A DNA stretch of 33,809 nucleotides from Clostridiaceae bacterium (GTDB lineage Bacteria > Bacillota > Clostridia > Lachnospirales > Lachnospiraceae): the NCBI GenBank assembly GCA_910575585.1, contig CAJTGF010000060.1, positions 1-33,809 on the forward strand, read 5' to 3'. Position numbers and translations under genes: made by a program. Below the pieces are notes generated by a model, which was not told the origin of the DNA, made no database searches, and saw nothing but the letters and a program-made list of their open reading frames with translations. Below, piece by piece: positions 1-7,468 of the stretch (position 1 is its first letter; every line of letters begins with the position of its first letter).

Positions 1-40
1 ATTCTCCTTTCTTCTGTACTCGGCTCTGGCGGGAGCCTGT

Positions 41-247
41 ATGGAAAGTATAGCACAGATAGAGGAAAATTGCCAGACAGGAAAGAGGTGGGGTAAGACA
101 GTGGAGAAAGTGAATGAGACGATCGAAGTGCTTTGCGACTGGATTCAGACGCAGTTGGCCGATGGCAAGTGTGATAACAGTCATCAGGTTTCTGAAATGG
201 TGAAGGCGCTGGCAGAGCTGGTGTCTGTCAGCGCAGAGCCGTTTTAA
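41..247 (+). CDS. hypothetical small phage protein (68 aa), possibly longer at the left edge
   Basis: I do not recognise the family. The protein is soluble-looking, mostly helical and acidic, with no membrane segment. A GGGAG-like ribosome site lies just before the ATG at 41, but the frame is open to the left edge of the window, so the ATG could be internal to a longer gene. Its TAA (245-247) overlaps the stop of the opposite-strand gene at 244-420: the two genes converge and share the palindrome TTAA. Confidence 0.5.
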   Translation: MESIAQIEENCQTGKRWGKTVEKVNETIEVLCDWIQTQLADGKCDNSHQVSEMVKALAELVSVSAEPF

Positions 248-420
248 CTCTTGCTATCGGTTTTTCCGAGAGTGTGGAAGAATGTATCGAAAAAGCGTGT
301 TACTTCTTCAGCAGTTCGAGAAGAGTCTTCGTATTTGTCAATGAGATTGTTTTGAAGTGCGAGTTCCGTGAAAGATTTTGCAAGTTGAAGCTTTGCATTA
401 TCAGTAAGTATAGCGATCAT
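244..420 (-). CDS. small hypothetical protein (58 aa), first antisense cassette gene
   Basis: A 58-codon frame on the minus strand starting ATG at 420 and ending TAA at 244-246. It has a strong Shine-Dalgarno sequence (AAAGGAG) on the minus strand just upstream and a TATAAT element in the repeat at 442-492, so it is probably a real, separately transcribed gene. The product is acidic and predicted helical (begins MIAILTDNAKLQLAKS), with no recognisable domain or membrane segment. A second minus-strand gene (818-1240) sits behind a near-identical copy of the same upstream repeat, so the two probably respond to the same regulator (inference). Confidence 0.6.
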   Translation of the reverse strand: MIAILTDNAKLQLAKSFTELALQNNLIDKYEDSSRTAEEVTRFFDTFFHTLGKTDSKS

Positions 421-441
421 AATTTAATCTCCTTTCCTTGG

Positions 442-492
442 TATTTCAGCATGGCAGTGCTGATAAGGGGATTATATCATGATATGGATGAA
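442..492. repeat. 51-bp regulatory repeat, copy 1 (minus-strand promoter and palindrome)
   Basis: Matches 1260-1310 at 49 of 51 positions. On the minus strand it carries TATAAT (plus 471-476) with a weak -35 (TGGAAA) 17 bp away, pointing to the 58-aa gene. A perfect 12-bp palindrome ATATCATGATAT (474-485) overlaps the -10, as expected of an operator. CAGCA/TGCTG arms would form a hairpin in the minus-strand leader. Similarity to copy 2 continues more weakly into the 5' leader of the plus-strand gene. Confidence 0.65.
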
Positions 493-570
493 GTTTCCAG
501 ATGCAAAGGAGGTGAGAGGGACGGAGACAGAACCACAGCACATTGACAAGGAAATAGGAGGTGAGGAAAG

Positions 571-864
571 ATGAAAAAAAGGGTTCCCATTCCAGGTATG
601 GTCAAAAGATTTCTGGAACGGACAGGAGGATATGTCAATTATCTGTATGATTCACAAAAACTCCAGAAATCTAAGGAAAATACCCATGAGAGTGTATACA
701 AAGAACGTTTGCATACAGAAGAGGAAGCGGGGCAAATGCTCGAGGATGCAAACTCATTTATACAGAAATATTTCCCATGGACAAAAGATTTTGTGATTTT
801 TCAACTCAGCGATGGAACTATCCGGCTGGATGCGGCTGATCGGGCATTTCTTGACGGAGATTGA
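571..864 (+). CDS. hypothetical protein (97 aa), plus-strand gene of cassette 1
   Basis: Starts at ATG 571 behind GGAGGTGAGGAAAG. The product is basic at the N-terminus and acidic at the C-terminus, probably soluble, with no family I recognise. It lies downstream of the 51-bp repeat and ends inside the minus-strand gene 818-1240 (47-bp convergent overlap). It may be read through from upstream early transcription, since no good plus-strand promoter is visible in the repeat. Confidence 0.55.
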   Translation: MKKRVPIPGMVKRFLERTGGYVNYLYDSQKLQKSKENTHESVYKERLHTEEEAGQMLEDANSFIQKYFPWTKDFVIFQLSDGTIRLDAADRAFLDGD

Positions 865-1240
865 GCAATGTTTCCATCGGCGTATCTAGAAGCAGGAGTC
901 CTTTTTCTAGCATAGGGATTCTGCGAGCACTGTTTGGGTATATATTTCGATCACGTAGTGTTGTCAATAGTAAACAGTAACTTCCTTCGTCAATGTCCAC
1001 AAATACAATGTATTCAGAAGAAGTGTCGTGCGGATAGATACAGCAATAGCAACGAAAATGTTCATATTTTATTTTTGCAATTAAAATTAGAAAAGTTTGT
1101 ATTCTGCTAGAAATATCTTCATTGGCTTTTTGCCAGGAGACACGTTCTTTTTTACAGTCATCAATAAAATTTGGAAAATAGTCAATCAAATTAATTGATT
1201 GAATTCCGTGCTTTTTTTGCCTTGTTTCTATTATGGCCAT
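818..1240 (-). CDS. hypothetical protein (140 aa), second antisense cassette gene
   Basis: Minus-strand frame starting ATG at 1240 after an A/G-rich leader (AAGAAAGAAG) and the second copy of the 51-bp repeat, which supplies a TATAAT. The coding DNA is AT-richer than the replication genes. The protein has a cysteine-rich stretch in its middle (CYCC) and no recognised domain. Its end overlaps the plus-strand 97-aa gene. The antisense position and dedicated promoter suggest an accessory gene expressed in the lysogen; function unknown. Confidence 0.55.
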   Translation of the reverse strand: MAIIETRQKKHGIQSINLIDYFPNFIDDCKKERVSWQKANEDISSRIQTFLILIAKIKYEHFRCYCCIYPHDTSSEYIVFVDIDEGSYCLLLTTLRDRNIYPNSARRIPMLEKGLLLLDTPMETLLNLRQEMPDQPHPAG

Positions 1241-1259
1241 ATAATTTCTTCTTTCTTTT

Positions 1260-1310
1260 TATTTCAGCATGGCGGTGCTGATAAGGGGATTATATCATGA
1301 TGTGGATGAA
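1260..1310. repeat. 51-bp regulatory repeat, copy 2
   Basis: Near-identical to 442-492 (two substitutions). Minus-strand TATAAT at plus 1289-1294 with TAGAAA as a weak -35 at 17 bp. The central palindrome (1292-1303) has one mismatch here, so copy 2 may bind a regulator less well than copy 1 (inference). Confidence 0.65.
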
Positions 1311-1394
1311 TTTTCTAGTAGAAGGAGGGTAATCAGAACAGCAACACAGAACATTGATAAGAGAAAGAATGTAAGGAAAGGTGGGAGTGGAATA

Positions 1395-1811
1395 GTGGAA
1401 AGTCCTCAATTTACAGAAATGGACTTGCATTGTATCGCACGACTGGTTCAAAGTTCATTTCAGGCTCCCGAGCAAGAAGAGATAAAAACCGTCAGGAGCC
1501 TTTATGGGTGTATGTACTGTAAATATGCATTTGAATGTGGTAATGCAGTGGAGCAAAGGGGGGAATTATTCCATTATCGTAAAATACTTAGAAAGCTGGA
1601 GGAACTAACTGGTGTCCGTGAACCGTACACCCCAAGCACTCTTGAACCTGACGATATTGGGCGGAGATTTTTTCCAGGTTCATACTATATGGAGCATCCG
1701 GAAGCCCTTTACAAACTTAAAATGGTTCATCCCGAACATATGATGGGTGATTTTGGGATATGTCTGGGAAAGCTTATAGCTCATTCCAAAGAAAAGTCTG
1801 ATCAAAAATAG
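1395..1811 (+). CDS. hypothetical protein with cysteine cluster (138 aa), plus-strand gene of cassette 2
   Basis: The frame is open from 1269, but only the GTG at 1395 has a good ribosome site (GGGAG at 1383-1387); the upstream in-frame part is the regulatory repeat read by chance. The protein contains YGCMYCKYAFECGN (C-x2-C-x6-C), which could hold a metal, followed by a helical region. Family not recognised. It occupies the same position relative to copy 2 of the repeat as the 97-aa gene does to copy 1. Confidence 0.6.
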   Translation: MESPQFTEMDLHCIARLVQSSFQAPEQEEIKTVRSLYGCMYCKYAFECGNAVEQRGELFHYRKILRKLEELTGVREPYTPSTLEPDDIGRRFFPGSYYMEHPEALYKLKMVHPEHMMGDFGICLGKLIAHSKEKSDQK

Positions 1812-1871
1812 GGCAGTTATCAGGATTTGTGCCGTGTCCACAGCGGATTAATCAGAGAGAGGTGAAAAGTT

Positions 1872-2078
1872 ATACGTAAAAGCTATGCAATCGTATATCA
1901 GAATCAAAGGTCCGGTAAGGTCGGAATGGATGTATTTACAGGAAGTTCACCAGTAGAAGTGGAAGAACGCTTTTCTGACCGTTATTGGTATAAAAGATAT
2001 AAAATATTGAATGTAATAGAGATACCGGAAATAGATAAAGGGAAAGGGGATGGGAAATCTGATTCTAAGAGGATGTAA
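1872..2078 (+). CDS. small hypothetical protein (68 aa) with apparent ATA start codon
   Basis: A well-formed protein frame (RKSYAIVYQNQRSGKVG..., ending DSKRM) runs to TAA at 2076-2078, but the frame has no ATG, GTG or TTG near its beginning. A ribosome site (GAGAGGTG) lies 6-7 nt before an ATA codon at 1872, exactly where a start is expected, and a TGA closes the frame just upstream. Either ATA is used as a weak start or an ATG has mutated. The end overlaps the next gene by 29 nt, typical of packed phage operons. Function unknown. Confidence 0.55.
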   Translation: MRKSYAIVYQNQRSGKVGMDVFTGSSPVEVEERFSDRYWYKRYKILNVIEIPEIDKGKGDGKSDSKRM

Positions 2079-2247
2079 AACCATAGCGGAGTATGCTTTC
2101 CGTAGATGGATGGCGGAGAACGGATTCGTAGATGGGTATTTTACCCTGGAGATAAGCGGAAATGATGCCATTATTAGAGACAAAGTCGGCAACACGCTGA
2201 ATCTGACTTATGACAAAGTGGAAAAGTGTGTGAAGGCAGAGGAGTAG
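2050..2247 (+). CDS. hypothetical small phage protein (65 aa)
   Basis: Starts ATG 2050 after an A/G-rich stretch (AAAGGGAAAGGGG) inside the end of the preceding gene. The product alternates short beta-like and helical segments and has no domain I recognise. It belongs to the early operon with its neighbours on both sides. Confidence 0.55.
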   Translation: MGNLILRGCKTIAEYAFRRWMAENGFVDGYFTLEISGNDAIIRDKVGNTLNLTYDKVEKCVKAEE

Positions 2248-2260
2248 GGGGTGATATTGG

Positions 2261-2509
2261 TTGAAGAAAACTCCATATCAGCAGGAACATGAGGATATAG
2301 CGGCTATTATCGTTGAAGCCAAAAGCAGAAAAGGGTGGACAGATAAAGATATAGGAAAGCTGATAGGACCTAACGGAATAGAAGAAAGAACTGTCCGGAA
2401 CAATCGTTCCATGAAGGCTTTCCCCAATATGAGATTTTGTGACGTTTCTGTTTTAGCAGATGCTGCTGGATATGATATCAAGTTTGTAAAACGGGAGATG
2501 TACAGATGA
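2261..2509 (+). CDS. small helix-turn-helix-like phage protein (82 aa)
   Basis: TTG start at 2261 preceded by AGGGGGTGA. Residues about 13-50 resemble a helix-turn-helix ('W-T-D-K-D-I-G-K-L-I-G...R-T-V-R'), followed by a segment 'VSVLADAAGYDIKFV' of the kind that closes Cro/XRE-like folds. It may be a small DNA-binding protein of the early region. Its stop overlaps the next start (ATGA at 2506-2509), indicating translational coupling. Exact family uncertain. Confidence 0.55.
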   Translation: MKKTPYQQEHEDIAAIIVEAKSRKGWTDKDIGKLIGPNGIEERTVRNNRSMKAFPNMRFCDVSVLADAAGYDIKFVKREMYR

Positions 2510-2670
2510 AACAGTATAATTACATCCCCTTCCCAAAACTACGCCAGCAGTACAGGCGTCGCCAGAGGCTCCTAAGGGCGTTCATTGACATTACCATAGC
2601 CGTAACCATTTTGGCGTCATATGGCATTATGGCGGGGCTTATGCTGGCAGGGCTGTGGATTACATTTTAA
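2506..2670 (+). CDS. small membrane protein (54 aa)
   Basis: ATG at 2506 overlaps the TGA of the preceding gene. The N-terminal half is strongly basic (QQYRRRQRLLR) and residues about 26-53 form one long or two short hydrophobic helices (ITIAVTILASYG...LMLAGLWITF). The basic N-terminus next to the helix suggests that end stays in the cytoplasm. Small membrane proteins at this place in prophages are often of unknown role; no function is claimed. Confidence 0.55.
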   Translation: MKQYNYIPFPKLRQQYRRRQRLLRAFIDITIAVTILASYGIMAGLMLAGLWITF

Positions 2671-2683
2671 GGAGGTGGATCAG

Positions 2684-2935
2684 TTGTTGACGAAGACGCA
2701 GCGCCTGGAGGTTGAGAACAAAGTGTTGCGGGAATCAATAGACCGTATTAAGAAGAAATTAGAGGAACGGGACCAGATGCCCCTAAGAGAGCGGTTTGAT
2801 GAGTCTGTAATGAGTTCATGTCTGGCGTACATTGGATCCGCGGTAAATTACGATCGCTGCCTGAAAAATGAATTGGAATTTACGGAGTATCTGCAAAGAA
2901 AAATCCCCGGCAGTAACCAAGAGCCGGGGAAATAA
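2684..2935 (+). CDS. small coiled-coil phage protein (83 aa)
   Basis: The frame is open from 2621, but GGAGGTG at 2671-2677 places the start at TTG 2684 (or TTG 2687). The N-terminal 40 residues are heptad-rich (LEVENKVLRESIDRIKKKLEE), consistent with a short coiled coil. No family recognised. The last codons contain a G+C-rich inverted repeat. Confidence 0.55.
   Translation: MLTKTQRLEVENKVLRESIDRIKKKLEERDQMPLRERFDESVMSSCLAYIGSAVNYDRCLKNELEFTEYLQRKIPGSNQEPGK
2904..2930. other. G+C-rich hairpin at the end of the 83-aa gene
   Basis: TCCCCGGC (2904-2911) and GCCGGGGA (2923-2930) pair across an 11-nt loop. No T-run follows on the plus strand; on the minus strand ATTTTTCTTT follows, so it reads better as a minus-strand terminator, or as a plus-strand RNA stability or translation element before the ATPase operon. 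Confidence 0.4.
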
Positions 2936-2986
2936 AAAAGCTAAGCACATCCTCATTATAACATGAGGAGGAAAGGATGGCAAGTA

Positions 2987-4255
2987 TTGAAGATCAATAA
3001 ATTGGAGATTGAGAATATAAAGAGGATCAAAGCGGTCAAAGTTGAACCGACAGCCAACGGCCTTACCATAATCGGAGGGAAGAACAATCAGGGAAAGACA
3101 TCCGTTCTGGATTCCATCGCCTGGGCATTGGGTGGGGACCGGTACCGGCCTTCCCAGGCCCAGCGGGAGGGTTCCATGATCCCTCCCAATCTGCGCGTTA
3201 CTATGGATAACGGACTTATGGTGGAGCGCAAGGGCAAAAACAGCGATCTGAAGGTCACGGATCCTAATGGAAAGAAAGCTGGACAGCAGCTCCTCAATGA
3301 GTTTGTGGAGCAGCTGGCTCTGGATCTGCCCAAGTTTATGGAGGCCAGCAGCAAGGAAAAGGCCAACACGCTTTTGGAAGTGATCGGTGTCGGAGATAGG
3401 CTGACACAGATAGATAAAGAAGAGCAGGAGCTGTATAACCGTCGTCTGACCATAGGACAGATTGCGGACCGAAAAGAGAAGTTCGCGAAAGAACAGGTTT
3501 ATTACGCGGATGCCCCAAAAGAATTGGTATCTCCTATGGACCTGATCCAGAAGCAGCAGGATATACTTGCCCAAAACGGGGAAAATCAGAGAAAACGGAG
3601 CAGACTCCACCAGCTGGAACAGGATTACCAGAAAACAGTTGAGGAGATGGAGGATCTGCTCAAAAGGCAAAAGGCCCTGGAAAGCGACCTTATGATCGCC
3701 AGAACCGCCACGGCGGACTTGGTTGATCGATCCACGAAAGAGCTGGAGGAGAGCATCGCCAACATCGAAGAAATCAACCGAAAGGTCAGGGCGAACCTGG
3801 ACAAGGATAAGGCCGAAGAGGATGCCCAGGAATACAGAAGACAATATAATGAACTGTCAAAGCAGATTGATGATGTGAGAAAGTCACGAACAGAGTTGAT
3901 GGACAATGCCGCCTTGCCACTTACCGGACTTTCCGTTAAAGACGGGGAATTGATCTACAATGGTTTTCAGTGGGACAGCATGTCCGGGTCAGATCAGCTT
4001 AAGGTAGCCACAGCCATTGTCCGGAAGTTGAATCCTAAATGTGGTTTCGTCTTGTTGGACAAATTAGAGCAGATGGATACCGATACCCTGAACGAGTTCG
4101 GTCAGTGGCTGGAGGCGGAGGGCCTGCAGGCCATTGCCACCAGAGTCTCCACCGGAGGGGAATGTACCATCATCATCGAGGACGGATATGTGGCGGGGCA
4201 GGAGCATCCGGTCATGGGAGATAAGAAGACGGAATGGAAGGCAGGTGTGTTTTAA
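2987..4255 (+). CDS. SMC/Rad50-like AAA ATPase (422 aa), recombination module
   Basis: A P-loop ATPase of the RecF/SbcC/SMC type. From TTG 2987 the Walker A motif is GGKNNQGKTS (residues 30-39), the middle (about 125-290) is a charged coiled coil, the ABC signature-like MSGSDQLK is at about 332-339 and Walker B is GFVLLDK ending at about 359. The residue after the Walker B aspartate is Lys rather than Glu, so hydrolysis may be slow or use another residue. An ATG at 2963 is in frame but lacks a ribosome site; the best Shine-Dalgarno (AGGAGG, 2966-2971) instead fits an out-of-frame ATG at 2977 that encodes only seven residues and ends at 2998-3000, across the TTG start. Such ATPases sit beside single-strand annealing genes in phages, matching the next two genes. 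Confidence 0.8.
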   Translation: MKINKLEIENIKRIKAVKVEPTANGLTIIGGKNNQGKTSVLDSIAWALGGDRYRPSQAQREGSMIPPNLRVTMDNGLMVERKGKNSDLKVTDPNGKKAGQQLLNEFVEQLALDLPKFMEASSKEKANTLLEVIGVGDRLTQIDKEEQELYNRRLTIGQIADRKEKFAKEQVYYADAPKELVSPMDLIQKQQDILAQNGENQRKRSRLHQLEQDYQKTVEEMEDLLKRQKALESDLMIARTATADLVDRSTKELEESIANIEEINRKVRANLDKDKAEEDAQEYRRQYNELSKQIDDVRKSRTELMDNAALPLTGLSVKDGELIYNGFQWDSMSGSDQLKVATAIVRKLNPKCGFVLLDKLEQMDTDTLNEFGQWLEAEGLQAIATRVSTGGECTIIIEDGYVAGQEHPVMGDKKTEWKAGVF

Positions 4256-5394
4256 TGAAGATCATCAGAGGGAAGATTCCGGGAGCTAAAAAAGTAGTCA
4301 TTTATGGACCAGAAGGTATCGGAAAATCTACATTTGCCGCCTGTTTCCCTGCCCCGGTGTTCATTGATACCGAGGGAAGCACCAAAGACATGGATGTGGA
4401 CAGATTTGAAAAGGCCAGCAGCTGGACCATGCTTTTGGAGCAGGTAAGATATGTGAGACAAAACCCGTCTGCCTGCCGCACCCTGGTCGTTGACACGGCA
4501 GACTGGGCGGAACAGATGTGCGTGGCGGATCTATGCGCCAGATATGGAAAAAAGGGCGTGGAAGATTTCGGGTATGGCAATGGATACGTATATGTGAAAG
4601 AGGAATGGGGACGCTTCCTCAATGCCCTGGAGGAAGCCGTGGAAGCCGGGATCAATGTGGTCCTGACGGCCCATGCCCATATGAGAAAGTTTGAACAGCC
4701 AGACGAGATGGGAGCTTATGACCGATGGGAGTTAAAGATTGGAAAGAAAACCTCTTCCCAGACCGCCCCACTCTTGAAAGAATGGGCTGACATGGTGCTG
4801 TTCGCCAATTACAAAACCTGGTCCGTGGCCGTGGATGATAAAGGCAAGAAGCGGAAAGCCCAGGGCGGTGGCCGTGTCATGTACACGTCCCACAACCCAT
4901 GCTGGGACGCCAAGAATCGGTACGGCCTGCCGGAGGAGGTGCCGTTTGAGTATGAGTCCATCCGGCATATCATAGAGCCGGATGGAGCGTCCCGGGCGAC
5001 GGAGGTTAAGTCACCGATAATCCAGAAAACAGCTTCTCCGGTAAAAACTGTGGCGCAGGAACCGAAAGAAACATCAATAGCTAAAGAAGAGCCGGTCCAG
5101 CAGGAGATGGATCTGCAGCAGCCTCCGGCATCCATGACAGCGGAGACAACGGAAGGCCCTTCCTGGGTTCCGGATGGGCGGATACCAAAGGCGCTACGAG
5201 ACCTGATGATCGCTAATAACGTATGTGAGTGGGATATCCAGGGCGTATGTGAGGCAAAAGGTTATTTCCCCGGTGATATGCAGATATGGGAGTATCCAAG
5301 GGATTTTATAGAGGGATGTCTGGTGGGAGCCTGGGAGCAGGTCTATGGAGCTATTCAGGAAATGAAGGAAAAGGAAGCGATACCATTTAATTGA
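4255..5394 (+). CDS. RecA-fold ATPase of the AAA_24/Sak4 kind (379 aa)
   Basis: Walker A GPEGIGKS at residues 18-25 and Walker B-like LVVDT at 77-81, followed by 'VVLTAHAHMRKFE', a pattern of phage RecA-core ATPases (AAA_24, Sak4-like) that help single-strand annealing. Start ATG 4255 overlaps the previous stop (TAATG), so translation is coupled. After about residue 250 there is a Pro/Glu/Gln-rich linker and a separate C-terminal domain (about 305-379). The extreme C-terminus is EAIPFN, reminiscent of the acidic IPF tail of bacterial SSB proteins. The role in recombination or replication is inferred from family and neighbours. Confidence 0.75.
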   Translation: MKIIRGKIPGAKKVVIYGPEGIGKSTFAACFPAPVFIDTEGSTKDMDVDRFEKASSWTMLLEQVRYVRQNPSACRTLVVDTADWAEQMCVADLCARYGKKGVEDFGYGNGYVYVKEEWGRFLNALEEAVEAGINVVLTAHAHMRKFEQPDEMGAYDRWELKIGKKTSSQTAPLLKEWADMVLFANYKTWSVAVDDKGKKRKAQGGGRVMYTSHNPCWDAKNRYGLPEEVPFEYESIRHIIEPDGASRATEVKSPIIQKTASPVKTVAQEPKETSIAKEEPVQQEMDLQQPPASMTAETTEGPSWVPDGRIPKALRDLMIANNVCEWDIQGVCEAKGYFPGDMQIWEYPRDFIEGCLVGAWEQVYGAIQEMKEKEAIPFN

Positions 5395-5414
5395 TCCGTA
5401 GGAGGTAATACGAT

Positions 5415-5858
5415 ATGAGTACACAAAACACAGTAGAGAGGGAGTTAAACTGGGACGACACGATTGAAAAGGATAATCAGTTTGTCCTTCTTCCAGAAGG
5501 GGATTATAACTTTACGGTGGAAAGCTTTGACCGGGCGCGTCATCCAGGGAGCGAAAAGATACCGGCATGCAATAAAGCGATACTGAAGATAAGGATCGAC
5601 GCGGCGGAAGGGGAAGCGATCATAACCCATAACCTGTTTCTCCATTCCAGGGCGGAGTGGAGGCTGTCGGAGTTTTTCGCGTCCATCGGACAGAAAAAGA
5701 AAGGCGAGACATTGCGTATGAACTGGGGTACAGTGCCAGGGTCAACGGGCCGGCTGAAATTAGGCACACGGATCCATGAAGGAAATACATACAACGATAT
5801 TAAGAAGTTTTATCCCAAGGAAAACACGTCATCCGGTTTCACACCAGGGAAGTTTTAA
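5415..5858 (+). CDS. DUF669-like phage protein, probable ssDNA-binding partner (147 aa)
   Basis: Starts ATG 5415 with AGGAGGTAATACGAT. Features of the DUF669 family are visible: 'LLPEGDYNFTVESFDRARHPGSEKIPACN', a beta-rich core and 'LFLHSRAEWRLSEFFASIGQKKKGE' followed by a conserved-looking small C-terminal domain. DUF669 genes regularly stand next to Sak4-like ATPases in Firmicutes phages and are thought to be single-strand DNA binding or annealing helpers; that role is inference here. The gene is 3 nt from the helicase start. Confidence 0.7.
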   Translation: MSTQNTVERELNWDDTIEKDNQFVLLPEGDYNFTVESFDRARHPGSEKIPACNKAILKIRIDAAEGEAIITHNLFLHSRAEWRLSEFFASIGQKKKGETLRMNWGTVPGSTGRLKLGTRIHEGNTYNDIKKFYPKENTSSGFTPGKF

Positions 5859-5861
5859 GCT

Positions 5862-7454
5862 ATGGCAGGGATGGAGCTGCGGCCGTATCAGAGCGAGGCA
5901 AAAGCGGCGGTTTTTGAGCAGTGGGAGACAATAGACAGGACGCTTCTGGTGCTCCCGACAGGATGCGGAAAGACCATCGTGTTTGCTAAGGTGGCGGAGG
6001 AGTGTGTCAGGAGAGGGAGAAGGGTCCTGATCCTGGCCCACCGGGGAGAGCTGCTGGAACAGGCCGCGGATAAGATCGCAAAGAGCACAGGGCTCATGAG
6101 CGCTGTAGAGAAAGCGGAGAATACCTGCCTTGGCAGCTGGTACCGGATCGTTGTCGGGTCAGTGCAGTCCATGCAGAGAGAAAAGAGGCTGTCCCAATTT
6201 CCAGAGGATCATTTCGACACGATCATCATTGATGAGGCGCATCATTGTATATCAGACGGATACCAGAAGGTGCTGGGGCATTTTCCAGAGGCGAAAGTGT
6301 TGGGAGTCACGGCCACGCCGGACAGAGGCGATATGAGGAATCTTGGGGAATATTTTCAAAGCCTGGCTTATGAGTATACGCTGCCCAAAGCGATAAAGGA
6401 AGGATACCTGTCCCCGATCAAAGCATTGACTCTGCCATTAACATTGGATCTTTCAGGCGTCGGGGTGCAGGCCGGGGACTTTAAGAGCGGAGACCTGGCT
6501 ACGGCCCTGGATCCGTACCTGCGCCAGATAGCGGAGGAGATGGAAAATTACTGCGCGGATAGAAAGACGGTGGTTTTCCTCCCGCTTGTAAAGACAAGCC
6601 AGAAGTTCCGGGATATTTTGAATGAGAAAGGCTTCCGGGCAGCGGAAGTGAATGGGGAGAGCAGGGACAGGGCGGAGGTGCTGGAAGCGTTTGAGAAGGG
6701 GGAGTACAACGTGTTGTGCAATTCCATGCTGCTGACGGAAGGCTGGGACTGCCCGTCTGTGGACTGTATTGTGGTGCTGCGCCCTACCAAGGTGCGGAGC
6801 CTTTACAGTCAGATGGTAGGGCGGGGGACAAGGCTGCACCCGGGCAAGGACCACCTTCTCCTGCTGGATTTCCTGTGGCACACAGAGCGCCATGAGCTGT
6901 GCCATCCGGCGCATCTGATCTGCGACAATGAAGAGGTCATGAGGAAGATGACGGCAAATCTGGAAGAGGCGGCGGGATACTCGGTGGATATCGAAGAGGC
7001 TGAAAAACAGGCTTCGGAGGATGTAGTAGCACAGAGGGAAGAGGCGCTTGCGAAACAGTTGGAAGAGATGAAACACCGAAAAGGGAGACTTGTGGATCCG
7101 CTGCAGTTTGAAATGAGTATTCAGGCGGAAGATTTATCTGGGTATGTACCGTCTTTTGGTTATCAGATGGGCCCTCCAAGTGACAAACAATTGAAAGCGC
7201 TGGAAAAGTTTGGTATAAACCCGAATGCTGTTGATAACATGGGAAAAGCAGAGCTGCTTCTGGATCGCCTGATAAAACGTCAGAAAGAGGGATTGGCAAG
7301 GCCAAGACAGATCAAACAGCTAGAGGACAGGGGATTCCAGCACGTAGGTACATGGACGTTTGAACAGGCAGATAAGATGATCAGCAGGATCGCGGCACTA
7401 GGATGGAGAGGTGTCCCGCCTGGAGTAAATCCCCAGGAATATGTGCCGGAGTAA
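5862..7454 (+). CDS. superfamily 2 DEAD/DEAH-box helicase (530 aa)
   Basis: A complete SF2 helicase: Q-motif-like RPYQ at 7-10, Walker A PTGCGKT at 32-38, DEAH at 124-127, TATP at 150-153, the second RecA lobe with TEGWDCP at 292-298 and motif VI GRGTR at 320-324. The layout is like the Rad25/UvsW-type phage helicases, which unwind or anneal branched DNA during replication and recombination. Beyond about residue 380 a phage-type C-terminal extension contains two short repeated helical segments ('SDKQLKALEKFGINP' and 'RPRQIKQLEDRGFQ') that look like DNA-binding add-ons. Start ATG 5862 follows the previous stop after 3 nt. Confidence 0.88.
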   Translation: MAGMELRPYQSEAKAAVFEQWETIDRTLLVLPTGCGKTIVFAKVAEECVRRGRRVLILAHRGELLEQAADKIAKSTGLMSAVEKAENTCLGSWYRIVVGSVQSMQREKRLSQFPEDHFDTIIIDEAHHCISDGYQKVLGHFPEAKVLGVTATPDRGDMRNLGEYFQSLAYEYTLPKAIKEGYLSPIKALTLPLTLDLSGVGVQAGDFKSGDLATALDPYLRQIAEEMENYCADRKTVVFLPLVKTSQKFRDILNEKGFRAAEVNGESRDRAEVLEAFEKGEYNVLCNSMLLTEGWDCPSVDCIVVLRPTKVRSLYSQMVGRGTRLHPGKDHLLLLDFLWHTERHELCHPAHLICDNEEVMRKMTANLEEAAGYSVDIEEAEKQASEDVVAQREEALAKQLEEMKHRKGRLVDPLQFEMSIQAEDLSGYVPSFGYQMGPPSDKQLKALEKFGINPNAVDNMGKAELLLDRLIKRQKEGLARPRQIKQLEDRGFQHVGTWTFEQADKMISRIAALGWRGVPPGVNPQEYVPE

Positions 7455-7468
7455 AGAGAGGATGACCT

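Noticed and set aside
274-546. 90-aa plus-strand frame
   Set aside because: Lies over the better minus-strand gene 244-420 and the regulatory repeat; no ribosome site.
1947-2195. 82-aa minus-strand frame
   Set aside because: Opposes two overlapping plus-strand genes with ribosome sites; no own site.
2816-3844. 342-aa minus-strand frame
   Set aside because: Shadow of the ATPase gene; Leu/Phe-rich, no ribosome site, crosses the gene boundary.
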